Shown here piece by piece: positions 26,697 through 35,500 of a stretch of 64,000 bases of DNA. The DNA lies in assembly GCA_934500875.1 (NCBI GenBank), contig CAKSTL010000008.1, forward strand, positions 68,495 to 132,494, given 5' to 3'. The notes beneath the pieces were generated by a model that was not told where the DNA came from, made no database searches, and saw only the letters and a program-made list of their open reading frames with translations. The DNA is from an uncultured Clostridia bacterium (GTDB lineage: Bacteria; Bacillota; Clostridia; UMGS1810). The translations under genes and the position numbers were made by a program. Numbering within the stretch: the first letter of the stretch is position 1; each line of letters opens with the position of its first letter.

Positions 26697-27050
26697 ATGG
26701 CAAGAGTTAAAGGCGCATTATCTACAAGAAAAAGACGTAAAAGAGTGTTAAAACTCGCTAAAGGATACAGAGGCGCAAAGAGCAAGCTTTTCAGAACTGC
26801 TAAACAAGCGGTTATGAAATCGCTCGTTTATGCTTATACAGGAAGAAAATTAAGAAAAAGAGATTTCAGAAAGCTTTGGATTACAAGAATCAGTGCTGCC
26901 GCTAAAATGAACGGCATCAACTATTCAAGATTTATGAACGGTCTTAAGAGAGCAAACATTGATATGAACAGAAAAATGCTCTCCGAGATTGCAATTGCCG
27001 ACCCCAAAGCATTTACAGAGTTGGTTGAAAAGGCAAAAGCCGCTCTTTAA
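26697..27050 (+). CDS. rplT: 50S ribosomal protein L20
   Basis: 117 residues. It begins ARVKGALSTRKRRKRVLK, has GYRGAKSKLFRTAKQAVMKS and RKRDFRKLWITRI, and ends AFTELVEKAKAAL. It binds 23S rRNA early in assembly and, in Firmicutes, also the leader of its own mRNA. It is the last gene before a strong terminator. Confidence 0.97.
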   Translation: MARVKGALSTRKRRKRVLKLAKGYRGAKSKLFRTAKQAVMKSLVYAYTGRKLRKRDFRKLWITRISAAAKMNGINYSRFMNGLKRANIDMNRKMLSEIAIADPKAFTELVEKAKAAL

Positions 27051-27065
27051 TTTAAAAAATTTGAG

Positions 27066-27108
27066 CCACTATGCCGAGTTTTTCGCATAGTGGTTTCATT
27101 TTTTTATG
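27066..27108 (+). terminator. Terminator of infC-rpmI-rplT
   Basis: CCACTATGC (27066-27074) pairs with GCATAGTGG (27085-27093) across a 10-base loop. It is followed by TTTCATTTTTTT. Confidence 0.88.
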
Positions 27109-27135
27109 CCAAAAAATTTTTTGCGGATGGTATTT

Positions 27136-27894
27136 ATGAGCGAGGTTATAAAAAGCACACAAAACAGCATATTTAAGCATATTTCAAAGCTTTCAGACGC
27201 AAAGTACAGAAACAAATTCGGGCAATTTGTTCTGGAGGGCGAGCGGCTTGTATTTGACGCATACGACAAAAATGCAGATATTGATTTTGCGGTTTTGTCC
27301 GAGGATTATACCGGAAAAGCTTTGCAGTGCGCAAAAACATATGTGTTTGACAAAAAGCTTTTTTCGCAAATTAAAAATACCGTCAATTCTCAGGGAATTT
27401 TAGCGGTTGCAAAGATGAACAAAAATTTTTCGCACGATTTTTCCGCCGCACGGACGGTTGTTTATCTTGACGGCATTCAGGACCCCGGAAATATGGGCAC
27501 GATAATCAGAACCTGTGATGCGGCAGGTGTTGACGCTGTTGTCGTTTCTGAAGGGTGTGTTGATGTTTATAATCCCAAGGTTGTAAGGTCAACTATGTCG
27601 AGTATTTTTAGTGTGGATGTTGTTTTCGGCAAAAGCAACCTTGAGCAGCTTAAAAATGAGGGATTCAGCCTTATCGGAACGCATCTTTCGGCGAAAAAAA
27701 GCATTTTTGATATTGATTTTTTGAAAAAATGTGTTATAATTATTGGTAATGAGGCGAACGGAATAAGCAATGAGGTGCTTGATATCTGCGACGAAAAGGT
27801 TATTATTCCCATGGTCGGAAAGTGCGAGTCGCTCAATGCTGCGGTTTCCTGTTCGGTATGTGTGTATGAGGCGCTCAGGCAAAGGCTTGGTTAG
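27136..27894 (+). CDS. TrmH/SpoU-family RNA 2'-O-methyltransferase
   Basis: About 252 residues from ATG 27136; an earlier ATG at 27106 lies in the terminator T-run and is unlikely. An N-terminal substrate-binding domain (FGQFVLEGERLVFDAY) precedes the SPOUT knot. Family motifs are motif 1 LDGIQDPGNMGTIIRTCDAAG, motif 2 IIGNEANGIS and motif 3 IPMVGKCESLNAAVSCSV. It methylates a ribose in 23S rRNA or tRNA using SAM. The exact site (RlmB or TsnR-like) cannot be told. The tRNA-Arg gene follows after 74 bases. Confidence 0.88.
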   Translation: MSEVIKSTQNSIFKHISKLSDAKYRNKFGQFVLEGERLVFDAYDKNADIDFAVLSEDYTGKALQCAKTYVFDKKLFSQIKNTVNSQGILAVAKMNKNFSHDFSAARTVVYLDGIQDPGNMGTIIRTCDAAGVDAVVVSEGCVDVYNPKVVRSTMSSIFSVDVVFGKSNLEQLKNEGFSLIGTHLSAKKSIFDIDFLKKCVIIIGNEANGISNEVLDICDEKVIIPMVGKCESLNAAVSCSVCVYEALRQRLG

Positions 27895-27968
27895 TTCTAA
27901 CGTGCTTAAAAAGGCTTTGTTTCGGCATTTTTATCTAAGCGCTGACGCAAGATTTATTTAATATTTTT

Positions 27969-28044
27969 GCGCCCTTGGCTCAACGGATAGAGTAGCTGAC
28001 TTCGAATCAGTTGGTTGTAGGTTCGAATCCTACAGGGCGTGCCA
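27969..28044 (+). tRNA. tRNA-Arg (anticodon TCG), CCA encoded
   Basis: Acceptor GCGCCCT pairs with AGGGCGT with a terminal G-T pair. The anticodon loop CTTCGAA carries TCG between CTGA and TCAG arms. The T-arm has GTAGGTTCGAATCCTAC, and CCA is at 28042-28044. The 3' end of such a tRNA is a common integrase target, and accessory genes start just downstream. Confidence 0.95.
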
Positions 28045-28050
28045 GAAAAA

Positions 28051-28098
28051 GCGGTCAAAATAGATGCAATCTGTTTTGACCGCATTCTTATGCGGTTT
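28051..28098 (+). terminator. Terminator-like hairpin after tRNA-Arg
   Basis: A perfect 10-bp inverted repeat, GCGGTCAAAA (28051-28060) with TTTTGACCGC (28074-28083), is followed by a partly repeated TGCGG and TTTTT. It starts 6 bases after the tRNA CCA. Confidence 0.65.
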
Positions 28099-28148
28099 TT
28101 GAGCATTTTTGAAAAATTCGATTTGACTAAAAAACAGTAGATGCACCC

Positions 28149-28180
28149 ACCGGTTTGACCGGACTTGAACCGGGGACACC
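28149..28180 (-). other. tRNA T-arm-like fragment
   Basis: On the minus strand this reads CCCCGG-TTCAAGT-CCGG, a T-stem and T-loop as found in tRNAs, followed by an imperfect 3' part. No anticodon arm accompanies it. It could be a chance match or the leftover of a tRNA-directed insertion. Apart from this and hairpins on both sides, the 310-base gap between tRNA-Arg and the next gene holds nothing I can recognise. Confidence 0.3.
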
Positions 28181-28286
28181 GTAAAAATCAAATATAAAAT
28201 CAATTCAAAAAACGCTAATGTACAAAACAGATGCAATGTATAACATAATGGTTTTGAACCGTAACACAACTTAATATGGATAAATT

Positions 28287-28325
28287 AAGACGATAGTTTC
28301 TAAATAGAGATTATCGTCTTTTTTT
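28287..28325 (+). terminator. Terminator upstream of the element genes
   Basis: AAGACGATA (28287-28295) pairs with TATCGTCTT (28312-28320), followed by TTTTT. It lies 30 bases before the first accessory gene, so it ends upstream transcription or acts as an attenuator. Confidence 0.7.
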
Positions 28326-28354
28326 GTATTTCCAAAAATGAAAGGATGAAAAAA

Positions 28355-29014
28355 ATGAATGAGAAAAAATTTTTACAACAGATGTACGGCAAACTTGAAA
28401 ATCAATTAGAACAGGAGGTGAAACTTGCAGATGACAGCATTGAAATTTCAGAGGGCGATAAAGCTATTTTCAAAATTGACAGTAAAGGCGATGTGCTTTA
28501 TTCGGCGGACAAGCAATTCTCAAATATCGTTAACAAGCTTCATGGCAAAATAGAGAATGATGTACGCAACACAAAAGAGTTTCTTAAAGTGATGGATAAC
28601 AGTCCGGAATTAACGGCGGTTGACCTTAATGCACCGTACAAAAAATTGCTGGAGTATAACGATGTTGTTCTTGCCGGAACGGAGCATAGTGACGGCAGCT
28701 TTGAATTTGTGACTTGGGACTGTAAAAACAACAGTTTAGATCACGGACACTACTATGAAGATTACGAAAGAGCAAAAGAGGATTTTGTAAAACGATCAGA
28801 GTTATTGCCTGAAAATCAAATATTCTCTGCTGATGAACGGTTTGAATTATACAGATGTGTTGAAGATACATTGTCTGCCGGATTTGAATTAAGCAGCGAT
28901 GTTGAAAATATACTTGCCGATGTGAAGGAAAAACTAAAAGAAAGTATTCCCGATTTTGATAAACGGCTGACAACGCTTGATGAGCAGGATCAGCAGCAGG
29001 AACAAAAAATGTAG
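28355..29014 (+). CDS. Integrative-element protein of unknown function
   Basis: About 219 acidic residues, read from the second ATG (28355) because AAAGG lies 9 bases before it. A central part (VTWDCKNNSLDHGHYYEDY followed by AKEDFVKRSELL) resembles accessory proteins found near antirestriction genes in Firmicute conjugative elements. No catalytic motif, signal peptide or membrane segment is visible. The C-terminus is Gln/Glu-rich. It ends 16 bases before the ArdA-like gene in the same direction. Function unknown. Confidence 0.6.
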   Translation: MNEKKFLQQMYGKLENQLEQEVKLADDSIEISEGDKAIFKIDSKGDVLYSADKQFSNIVNKLHGKIENDVRNTKEFLKVMDNSPELTAVDLNAPYKKLLEYNDVVLAGTEHSDGSFEFVTWDCKNNSLDHGHYYEDYERAKEDFVKRSELLPENQIFSADERFELYRCVEDTLSAGFELSSDVENILADVKEKLKESIPDFDKRLTTLDEQDQQQEQKM

Positions 29015-29030
29015 CGAAAGGGTGAGTTAA

Positions 29031-29705
29031 ATGTTTACCGTTGATTTTAGATTTGAGGAAAATCAAACAACCATAGAATTCCCTTGCAATGAGGAATTTT
29101 TGTCGTCAAAGTTTGATGAGTTGGGGGTGAAGGATAAGTTAAAAACGAGTCAGTATGTGGTAGGAACGAACTATGCCGCATTAAAACGGCTCGTAACCGA
29201 TTTTGTTGATGTCGGTGAACTTAACTTTCTTGCGAAATGCCTTGACAGTTTTGATAAGAACGAATTAAATAATCTGTGGTTTGAAAGAATACAGAATATT
29301 ACAGCAATCGAAAATCTGTATGCGGCAAATAATGTGCTTCGCGCAGTTGAAAGGGCAGAAAAAAACAATGAACTTGACAAACTGGAGGCTGTTATTGATT
29401 TTGCGGACAGATACGACAGTGCGTCAATCATAAAACTTGAAGATAACATAGACAACTTCCGATATTTTGATAATGTATACGATAAAGAAGGGTTAGGTCG
29501 GGCTTTAATAGATGAAAACGATGACTACTATATAGATGAAGATATTGAGGAGTTTTTTATGTTTGAACAGTATGCCGAATCTGTCATGAATGAATGCGAC
29601 TGTAAATTCTGTGATAACGGCGCCGTTTTGCTTGAAGGCTTGACGCTCGCAGAAATATTCGGCGAGGATAATCAGTCAGAGGAAATGACAATGGGTGGAA
29701 TGTAG
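29031..29705 (+). CDS. ardA: ArdA-like antirestriction protein
   Basis: 224 residues, very acidic, fitting a DNA mimic. The stretch ELNFLAKCLDSFDKNEL, then an I-NLYAANN segment, and DNIDNFRYFDNVYDKEGLG match the order of conserved blocks in ArdA of Tn916-type elements, though divergent. ArdA proteins bind type I restriction enzymes in place of DNA and protect an incoming element. A Cys cluster near the C-terminus (CDCKFC) is unusual. It lies between two other element genes on the plus strand. Confidence 0.6.
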   Translation: MFTVDFRFEENQTTIEFPCNEEFLSSKFDELGVKDKLKTSQYVVGTNYAALKRLVTDFVDVGELNFLAKCLDSFDKNELNNLWFERIQNITAIENLYAANNVLRAVERAEKNNELDKLEAVIDFADRYDSASIIKLEDNIDNFRYFDNVYDKEGLGRALIDENDDYYIDEDIEEFFMFEQYAESVMNECDCKFCDNGAVLLEGLTLAEIFGEDNQSEEMTMGGM

Positions 29706-29723
29706 AATGAGGGAGGTGAAAAA

Positions 29724-30134
29724 ATGTCGGAGAGCAGAATTTTAGCCGTTAAAATTGACGGCAAGCTGTTTGACAAGCTTGATGAGTTTGTTGAGGAAAC
29801 AAAGGTTACAAAGCAGAAGTATATCAGTGAAATTTTAAGCCGAGAATTAGGGCAGTGGATGCAGCAGAAGGCAGAGCAGGATAAGAACCTCGACATAAAA
29901 CACACTGACGGGCAAAAAGTTTGGGACAAGCCGGAGGTTATGGAGGCTATTGACGACTTTATGCTCCGAACCGGTAAGATTCCGAAACAGACAGAATTTA
30001 AGAATGAAAACGGTCTTCCGTCATACGGAGCAGCAGGACGGGCGCTTGAAATGTCTCCTGCGGAATATATGCGGGAGCGATACGATGCGCTTGGAATTGA
30101 AACAAAACAGGAAAATATTGAAATGACTATGTAG
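29724..30134 (+). CDS. Ribbon-helix-helix-type DNA-binding protein
   Basis: 136 residues starting after a strong GGAGGTG. The N-terminal 45 residues (RILAVKIDGKLFDKLDEF with a following K-YISEILSREL) look like a ribbon-helix-helix fold: one beta strand then two helices. The C-terminal half (about 75-125) has GLPSYGAAGRALEMSP, similar to small helical repeats in element-borne regulators. It probably regulates the element or its accessory genes. No partner toxin is recognisable. Confidence 0.55.
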   Translation: MSESRILAVKIDGKLFDKLDEFVEETKVTKQKYISEILSRELGQWMQQKAEQDKNLDIKHTDGQKVWDKPEVMEAIDDFMLRTGKIPKQTEFKNENGLPSYGAAGRALEMSPAEYMRERYDALGIETKQENIEMTM

Positions 30135-30251
30135 GCGGTATGTTCTGAAAAAGAATGTACCGTCTTTTTTTGTGGTCAAAGGCGAGAGAAAAGCGGTTGA
30201 ACGAAGATGTTAAAAACGAACAGAAACCAAATTATGCGAGGTGCGAATGGA

Positions 30252-30689
30252 ATGAAAAGAAATATTGATATTTTAATCGAAATACAGATAAAAATATACA
30301 GGTTCAAGTTTGCAGCAGATGATATTTCTGTGGCAGTGGATGTCAATGACGCAGAATTATCAGACTTAATTAAAGGCGGCAATAAAAGCACGGTTGTCCT
30401 TATGAATATGATAGTCGGTATCACAGGATGTCTCGATTTGCTTACCGAGGATATAAAAGCATCAATGCTGAATGAAGGATTTGACATTGATGATTTTAAT
30501 GAATGGAGTGCAAAGCTGATATATAACCCGTTTAGTATTGAGGGTATGCTCGAAACATTTGAAAATGCTCTCGAAGTATTAGAGGTATATATCCTTGAAA
30601 CAATTCGGGGGTACAGAATTTTAACACAGTTTGCATACGATAAAGACACACGCCTGCCGGATCACATAGATACGGAGGATGAGGATTGA
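30252..30689 (+). CDS. Hypothetical element protein (helical)
   Basis: About 145 residues from ATG 30252, with GAGGT 9 bases upstream; earlier ATGs are less well placed. The sequence is acidic and mostly helical by composition, with no membrane segment or known motif. It overlaps the next gene by 4 bases, so the two are coupled. Function unknown. Confidence 0.55.
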   Translation: MKRNIDILIEIQIKIYRFKFAADDISVAVDVNDAELSDLIKGGNKSTVVLMNMIVGITGCLDLLTEDIKASMLNEGFDIDDFNEWSAKLIYNPFSIEGMLETFENALEVLEVYILETIRGYRILTQFAYDKDTRLPDHIDTEDED

Positions 30690-31348
30690 CGTCGGCAAAG
30701 TTTATGTCGGGTACGAGGCTTTTCGCCTACGAATGTATGATGCAGCAGATACCCGATATGGGGAGATGCAGTAAAGAAGAAAAAAGACTGAAAGCACAGT
30801 ATGCCGGAATGTTAAAAGAATATATGCGTGAATACGGATACGGAAGTATTATAAAAAGGGTGCTGAATTCATTGGACAGATTTTTGTTTGATGAATTTAT
30901 TTTTTGCAATGAGGGGCATAGGGATTTGTTTTGGAAAATGCACGGAAAGTGCGTGAAAACCGACAAAAGATTAGATTTCAGAAAAGCTGCTGTTATTTAT
31001 CTTTTGAGCGCTGACAGAGTATTCGGAACAATCCTTGAAAACTATGTATCCAATCCGCTTTATATTCTGCCGAAAATGTATAACGTCAGTAACGGTGAAG
31101 AACAATATAATTTGTATCACGCAGTCAGAATGCTTGCGGGAATGGAAACAGGTCTTGCGGAGGACGATCTGACCGAGGACGGCGTTGTAGATGATAAAAC
31201 TCTTTGTTTGATTATCAATGCCAAATTTATTGAGAAGTACGGTATAAGCGGATATAAAGATAAGCGGAAAAGGAAACAGACCTATATGAACTATCCTATG
31301 AACCGCAGACAGAAAACATATTCGTATACAAGAGCTGATGATCGGTAA
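30686..31348 (+). CDS. Hypothetical element protein (DUF6075-like core)
   Basis: 220 residues from TTG 30686, overlapping the previous stop, with GGAGGATGAGGA upstream. The centre reads FIFCNEGHRDLFWKMH, then AAVIYLLSADRVFGTIL, and further NLYHAVRMLAG. This order resembles the DUF6075 proteins of Firmicute mobile elements; the resemblance is from memory and not tested. The C-terminus is basic (DKRKRKQTYMNYPMNRRQK). Function unknown. Confidence 0.5.
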   Translation: MTSAKFMSGTRLFAYECMMQQIPDMGRCSKEEKRLKAQYAGMLKEYMREYGYGSIIKRVLNSLDRFLFDEFIFCNEGHRDLFWKMHGKCVKTDKRLDFRKAAVIYLLSADRVFGTILENYVSNPLYILPKMYNVSNGEEQYNLYHAVRMLAGMETGLAEDDLTEDGVVDDKTLCLIINAKFIEKYGISGYKDKRKRKQTYMNYPMNRRQKTYSYTRADDR

Positions 31349-31466
31349 TGCCCAATGGTCTGTGTGCTTATTATAAAACTCATCAAAAAATTATGATTGT
31401 TTTGCTGATATAAGTGGTAACATTAATGTATTAAGTGTAAAAATATTTATAGAACGGGGTGGCTTG

Positions 31467-34454
31467 ATGAATACAAAGCCGAAAGAAAAATATAATGATA
31501 TTTCTATTGTTTCGGAAAATAGGGAAAAGCAACGGGCGTACTATGTGCCATTTTCGAATGGAAGAGATGCACTGATAAGCCGATGGTGCGAATCCGACAG
31601 ATGCATAATGTTAAATGGAGAATGGAATTTTAAGTATTTTGAGTGCCCACTTGATATTCCGGAGGACATTTCAGGTATAGAGTACAAGGATAGCCTCCAA
31701 GTTCCTTCTTGTTGGGAATGTTACGGTTATGGGCAGATTCAATATACGAATATAAACTATCCGTTTCAGTATGATCCGCCGTATACATACAAGTTAAATC
31801 CGGTGGGAGTATATAATCGTTCATTTTATCAAAAAAAGGATAATGAAAAAACATATATCGTTTTTGAAGGCGTGAGCAGTTATTTGGAATTGTATGTAAA
31901 CAGTATATATGTTGGAATGAGCCGTGGAACACATATGCAGGCTGAGTTTGACATTTCTCGATATGTAAAAGACGGGATGAATGATATATGTGTGCTTGTG
32001 TACACTTGGAATGTGGAAAGCTATCTTGAAGACCAGGATTTTTTTCGATTTCATGGAATATTTCGTGATGTATATTTGATAAGGAGACCGATTAACCATA
32101 TAAGAGATATTTACATAAAGCCCGATATAGGCGGTAAAATTGAATTTGAATTTGATTTTATAGATGAAGAATTGCCGTGCAAGATTTCTGTATTAAACTC
32201 GAACGAAAAAATTATTGCGGATAAAACAGTAAAAAGCGGTGAAAAAATATATATTGACTCACCAAAACTTTGGTCAGCGGAACATCCAAACCTTTACGGG
32301 GTACTGATAAGTTGCGGTGGTGAATATATTTATAAAAAGATAGGTTTCAGAAAAATTGAAACATCACCTAAAGGTGAACTTTTGATAAATGGCATATCGG
32401 TTAAACTTAAAGGTGTTAACAGGCATGATTCAAATCCTAAAACGGGTTATTGCACAACCTATGAGGATATGAAAAACGATATTATTTTGATGAAGCAGAA
32501 TAATATAAATTGCATAAGAGCTGCACATTATCCCAATCATCCTGAATTTTTAGAAATGTGTGATTATTACGGTATGTATGTGATAGATGAATGTGATCAG
32601 GAAACACATGGGGTTGAACACGCTTTCGGTTTATGTTCGCTTGCATCTATTGAGCAAATGGCAAATAATCCTGTGTTTTTGCCATCATATATGGACAGAA
32701 TGGAGCGAATGGTTGAGAGAGACAAAAACTCACCGTGTATAATATCCTGGTCGCTTGGGAACGAGGGACAATTCGGTATAAATCACATCAAAATGTCAGA
32801 ATGGACCAAAGAACGAGACAATACACGCCTTATTCATTATGAACGCACAGCTTTCCCCAACAAGGCATATGGTGCAGACCAGATGAAAATAGATCCGTGT
32901 GTTGATGTTATAAGCCGCATGTATACAAGTTTTGAAAGCCTTGATATACAAGGGGAAATGACCGATGACCGGCGTCCTTATTTTCTTGCGGAATATTGTC
33001 ATGCTATGGGGCTTAGTCCCGGCGGTGTTAAAGATTACTGGGATATAATATACAAGTATCCCAGACTAATCGGCGGATGTGTATGGGAGTGGTGCGACCA
33101 TGCAGTTGAAAAGAAACTTGAGAATGGTAAAATCGGATATATTTACGGTGGCGATAGCGGAGATTTTCCAAATGACGGTAATTTTTGCTGTGACGGATTG
33201 GTATTTCCTGACAGAAAGCCGTCTACAGGTCTGCTAGAATACAAAAAAGTTATTGAACCTTGGAAAGTAAATTGTATCGACGCATTGAGTGGAAAATTTG
33301 AAATTGAAAATCGATATGATTTTACTGATTTTAATGAATTTAGTTTTTCGTATGCAATTATGGTTGATGGTAAGATTTACGACAGCGGAAGTTTTGAAAT
33401 GGAACTTGAAGCACATAAAAAGAAAATCATTACGCTTAATTTCCGCAAACCATCTGAAGTCGAAAACGGAGTATATATAGAATTATATATGAATGTTGCT
33501 AAGCCCGAATCGTGGTGCAATGCGGGACATAATATTTCGTGGGCGCAGTTTGAGCTGCCGGTGGAAAGAGTGCCACAAAAAGCCCCTGTGCTCCGGTCGG
33601 TTGTCGTTGAAGACGGTAAAAGATATATAGATATTAAATCGGGAGAAAATAATATAGAAATAGATAAAGCCCGGGGAATGATTTCGTCGCTCAAAAAGAA
33701 TGGCAGAGAATTACTTGTGCGACCATCTGACCTTGTAATATGGCGTGCGCTTATAGATAATGACAATTATGTAAAAGATGATTGGGAAAACGAATTTTTC
33801 CACAAAACATATTTTAAGGTAAGAGATTTCAATACAAAAACAGTGGGAGAGAAGTGCATAATTGATATAAACGGTACTCAGGGTGCAAGCGGACGGTTGC
33901 CAATATTTGATGTAAATATAAGATATACAGTAACATCGTATGGAGTGGATATACATATAGATGCTGTTAGAAACGAAATCAAAACAATGAACAGAAGTTC
34001 TTCGGAAGAAAGCAAGCTTGACTTGAAATTGAAAAAAGATATTGATCAAGTTCCCCGTTTTGGTATGAGATTCGCATTTAAACCGGAGTTTGAAAATATT
34101 GAATATTTCGGAAAAGGCAGTTCAGAGTGCTACATCGACTATCAGGAACACGCAAAAATGGGAATCTGGCGGAGTACGGTAACTGAAGAATATCAGCCGT
34201 ATATAAAACCGCAGGATTGTGCGAATCATATGAGTACAAAATGGTTAAAGCTTTTCGGCGGCGAAACAGTAAGATTTGAAACCGATAAAACATTTGAGTT
34301 TTCAGCATTGCACTATACTATTGAGGAACTGTATGAAAAAGCACACGCATTTGAGCTTGAACAGTCAAAAAGTACAGAGGTGCTTATATGTTATAAAAAC
34401 AGAGGTGTCGGTTCACATAGCTGCGGACCTGAACTGCAAAAAAATATTGTGTAA
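31467..34454 (+). CDS. lacZ: GH2 beta-galactosidase, LacZ type
   Basis: 995 residues from ATG 31467 (GGGGTGG upstream). Order: sugar-binding jelly roll (about 45-205), two Ig-like domains around the TIM barrel, and a C-terminal beta-sandwich. Acid/base Glu433 lies in WSLGNEGQFG, and nucleophile Glu509 in FLAEYCHAMG. GVNRHDSNPKTGY and VWEWCDHA are further family blocks. There is no signal peptide, so it acts in the cytosol on beta-galactosides taken up by others. It lies between the element remnant and an AraC gene, with its own terminator. Codon use is more AT-rich than the operon to its right. Confidence 0.92.
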   Translation: MNTKPKEKYNDISIVSENREKQRAYYVPFSNGRDALISRWCESDRCIMLNGEWNFKYFECPLDIPEDISGIEYKDSLQVPSCWECYGYGQIQYTNINYPFQYDPPYTYKLNPVGVYNRSFYQKKDNEKTYIVFEGVSSYLELYVNSIYVGMSRGTHMQAEFDISRYVKDGMNDICVLVYTWNVESYLEDQDFFRFHGIFRDVYLIRRPINHIRDIYIKPDIGGKIEFEFDFIDEELPCKISVLNSNEKIIADKTVKSGEKIYIDSPKLWSAEHPNLYGVLISCGGEYIYKKIGFRKIETSPKGELLINGISVKLKGVNRHDSNPKTGYCTTYEDMKNDIILMKQNNINCIRAAHYPNHPEFLEMCDYYGMYVIDECDQETHGVEHAFGLCSLASIEQMANNPVFLPSYMDRMERMVERDKNSPCIISWSLGNEGQFGINHIKMSEWTKERDNTRLIHYERTAFPNKAYGADQMKIDPCVDVISRMYTSFESLDIQGEMTDDRRPYFLAEYCHAMGLSPGGVKDYWDIIYKYPRLIGGCVWEWCDHAVEKKLENGKIGYIYGGDSGDFPNDGNFCCDGLVFPDRKPSTGLLEYKKVIEPWKVNCIDALSGKFEIENRYDFTDFNEFSFSYAIMVDGKIYDSGSFEMELEAHKKKIITLNFRKPSEVENGVYIELYMNVAKPESWCNAGHNISWAQFELPVERVPQKAPVLRSVVVEDGKRYIDIKSGENNIEIDKARGMISSLKKNGRELLVRPSDLVIWRALIDNDNYVKDDWENEFFHKTYFKVRDFNTKTVGEKCIIDINGTQGASGRLPIFDVNIRYTVTSYGVDIHIDAVRNEIKTMNRSSSEESKLDLKLKKDIDQVPRFGMRFAFKPEFENIEYFGKGSSECYIDYQEHAKMGIWRSTVTEEYQPYIKPQDCANHMSTKWLKLFGGETVRFETDKTFEFSALHYTIEELYEKAHAFELEQSKSTEVLICYKNRGVGSHSCGPELQKNIV

Positions 34455-34496
34455 CTGATAAAAAAATTAATTTCGAATTTAATATATGTTTGTAGC

Positions 34497-34539
34497 AAAA
34501 ACGGCAGCAAAGGTCCTATGGATTTTTGCTGCCGTTTTT
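34497..34539. terminator. Bidirectional terminator between GH2 and AraC genes
   Basis: AAAACGGCAGCAAA (about 34498-34511) pairs with TTTGCTGCCGTTTT (about 34525-34538), a long GC-centred stem with A and T flanks. It lies between convergent genes and touches the AraC stop. Confidence 0.88.
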
Positions 34540-35342
34540 CACGAAATAAAAGATTTTGGTGTAGTATTCATAAATTTTGAAAATAACTTGTAAAAATAGC
34601 ATACATCCGGAATGTTGACTGCCTCAGCTGCTTCTGAGATGCTGTATTCTCCACTGTTTAACAGGTCGCAGGCTTTTTTTATTCTAAGATAGTTCCGGTA
34701 TGTTATCGGTGACATATTTTTGTGTTTTCTGAACAAACGGCGAAAGTTGCCCTCGCTGGTATTGCACATTTCGGCAAGCTCGTGCACGGTGCAGTCGCTC
34801 AAATAATTATTTTCCAAAAATATTATCCCTTTATAAATTGTCTGATAATTCAGCTTGGTATATCGGCGCAGACTGTCGTTTTGCAGACTGTACAATATTT
34901 TATACAGCTCGGACAGTATTTTCAGCTTGTACCCGACCGCACCCTGCATCCATATATCAAGCGCATTTTTAAACATTTCAAGATAGCGGCCGCTTTTATC
35001 GACCGCTGCGATACATATTTTATCGGGAAGGGTAATAAGGTCGCTTACAATCTGAAAATTAAAGGTTATAAATTCGCCGACCTCGCCTTTCGGCCACTCC
35101 GATTTATAGGCAATATCGCTCGGCAGGTACACTATATTACCCGCGGGCGCGCGCAGCTCGTTTTTCGTGCCGCGGTTAAAAATTATCAGTCCGTTTACTA
35201 CATAAAAAAGCCGATAAAACTGTCGGTCACTCTTTCGACACACAAATGTGTCGGGCGTGTATACCTTATCAGAAAAAACTCCGAAACTTAATGTCGTATT
35301 GCCGATTTCTTCAAAATCTTTTATAAAAAAATCGCCGTTCAT
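34539..35342 (-). CDS. AraC-family regulator, copy 1 of a paralogous pair
   Basis: 267 residues from ATG 35342, with AAGGGGG upstream. The N-terminal cupin part has FFIKDFEEIGNT and YVVNGLIIFNRGT. The C-terminal AraC domain (about 165-267) includes VHELAEMCNTSEGNFRRLF and the second helix-turn-helix ISEAAEAVNIPDVCYFYKLF. It is clearly paralogous to the regulator at 44154-44957, over the full length. It diverges from the sugar dehydrogenase operon at 35501 and has a consensus promoter, so it is likely the activator of that operon. Confidence 0.9.
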   Translation of the reverse strand: MNGDFFIKDFEEIGNTTLSFGVFSDKVYTPDTFVCRKSDRQFYRLFYVVNGLIIFNRGTKNELRAPAGNIVYLPSDIAYKSEWPKGEVGEFITFNFQIVSDLITLPDKICIAAVDKSGRYLEMFKNALDIWMQGAVGYKLKILSELYKILYSLQNDSLRRYTKLNYQTIYKGIIFLENNYLSDCTVHELAEMCNTSEGNFRRLFRKHKNMSPITYRNYLRIKKACDLLNSGEYSISEAAEAVNIPDVCYFYKLFSKFMNTTPKSFIS

Positions 35343-35375
35343 TCCAAGCGACCCCCTTACTTTATTTATGTTCGT

Positions 35376-35404
35376 ATTATACAATAAAAAGCCTGTTTTG
35401 TCAA
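35376..35404 (-). promoter_or_regulatory. Consensus promoter of AraC copy 1
   Basis: On the minus strand: TTGACA (35404-35399), 17 bases, TATAAT (35381-35376), a perfect sigma-A promoter. The divergent operon has no equally good promoter, fitting dependence on an activator. Confidence 0.85.
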
Positions 35405-35500
35405 TAGAAATTCCGCGTGTCTTGGGTTATAATTATATGTATTAAGGGTCTGTGCCGAAATCGGAAAAGGGCGCGGGCAACCGTGAAAGGCTGGAGCATT

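Larger units (their letters stand above)
28100..31350. mobile_element. Remnant of an integrative element beside tRNA-Arg
   Basis: Five short plus-strand genes (unknown, ArdA-like, ribbon-helix-helix, two unknown) typical of Firmicute integrative conjugative elements sit directly after tRNA-Arg. There is no integrase, relaxase or transfer gene, and I see no second copy of the tRNA 3' end at the right side. It is best read as a deleted element or an accessory-gene island. The right boundary is a guess set before the GH2 gene. Confidence 0.5.

Noticed and set aside
27969..31466. Direct repeat of the tRNA-Arg 3' end (attL/attR) around the element remnant
   Set aside because: I looked for GGTTCGAATCCTACAGGGCG-like sequence near 31,350-31,460 and found none.
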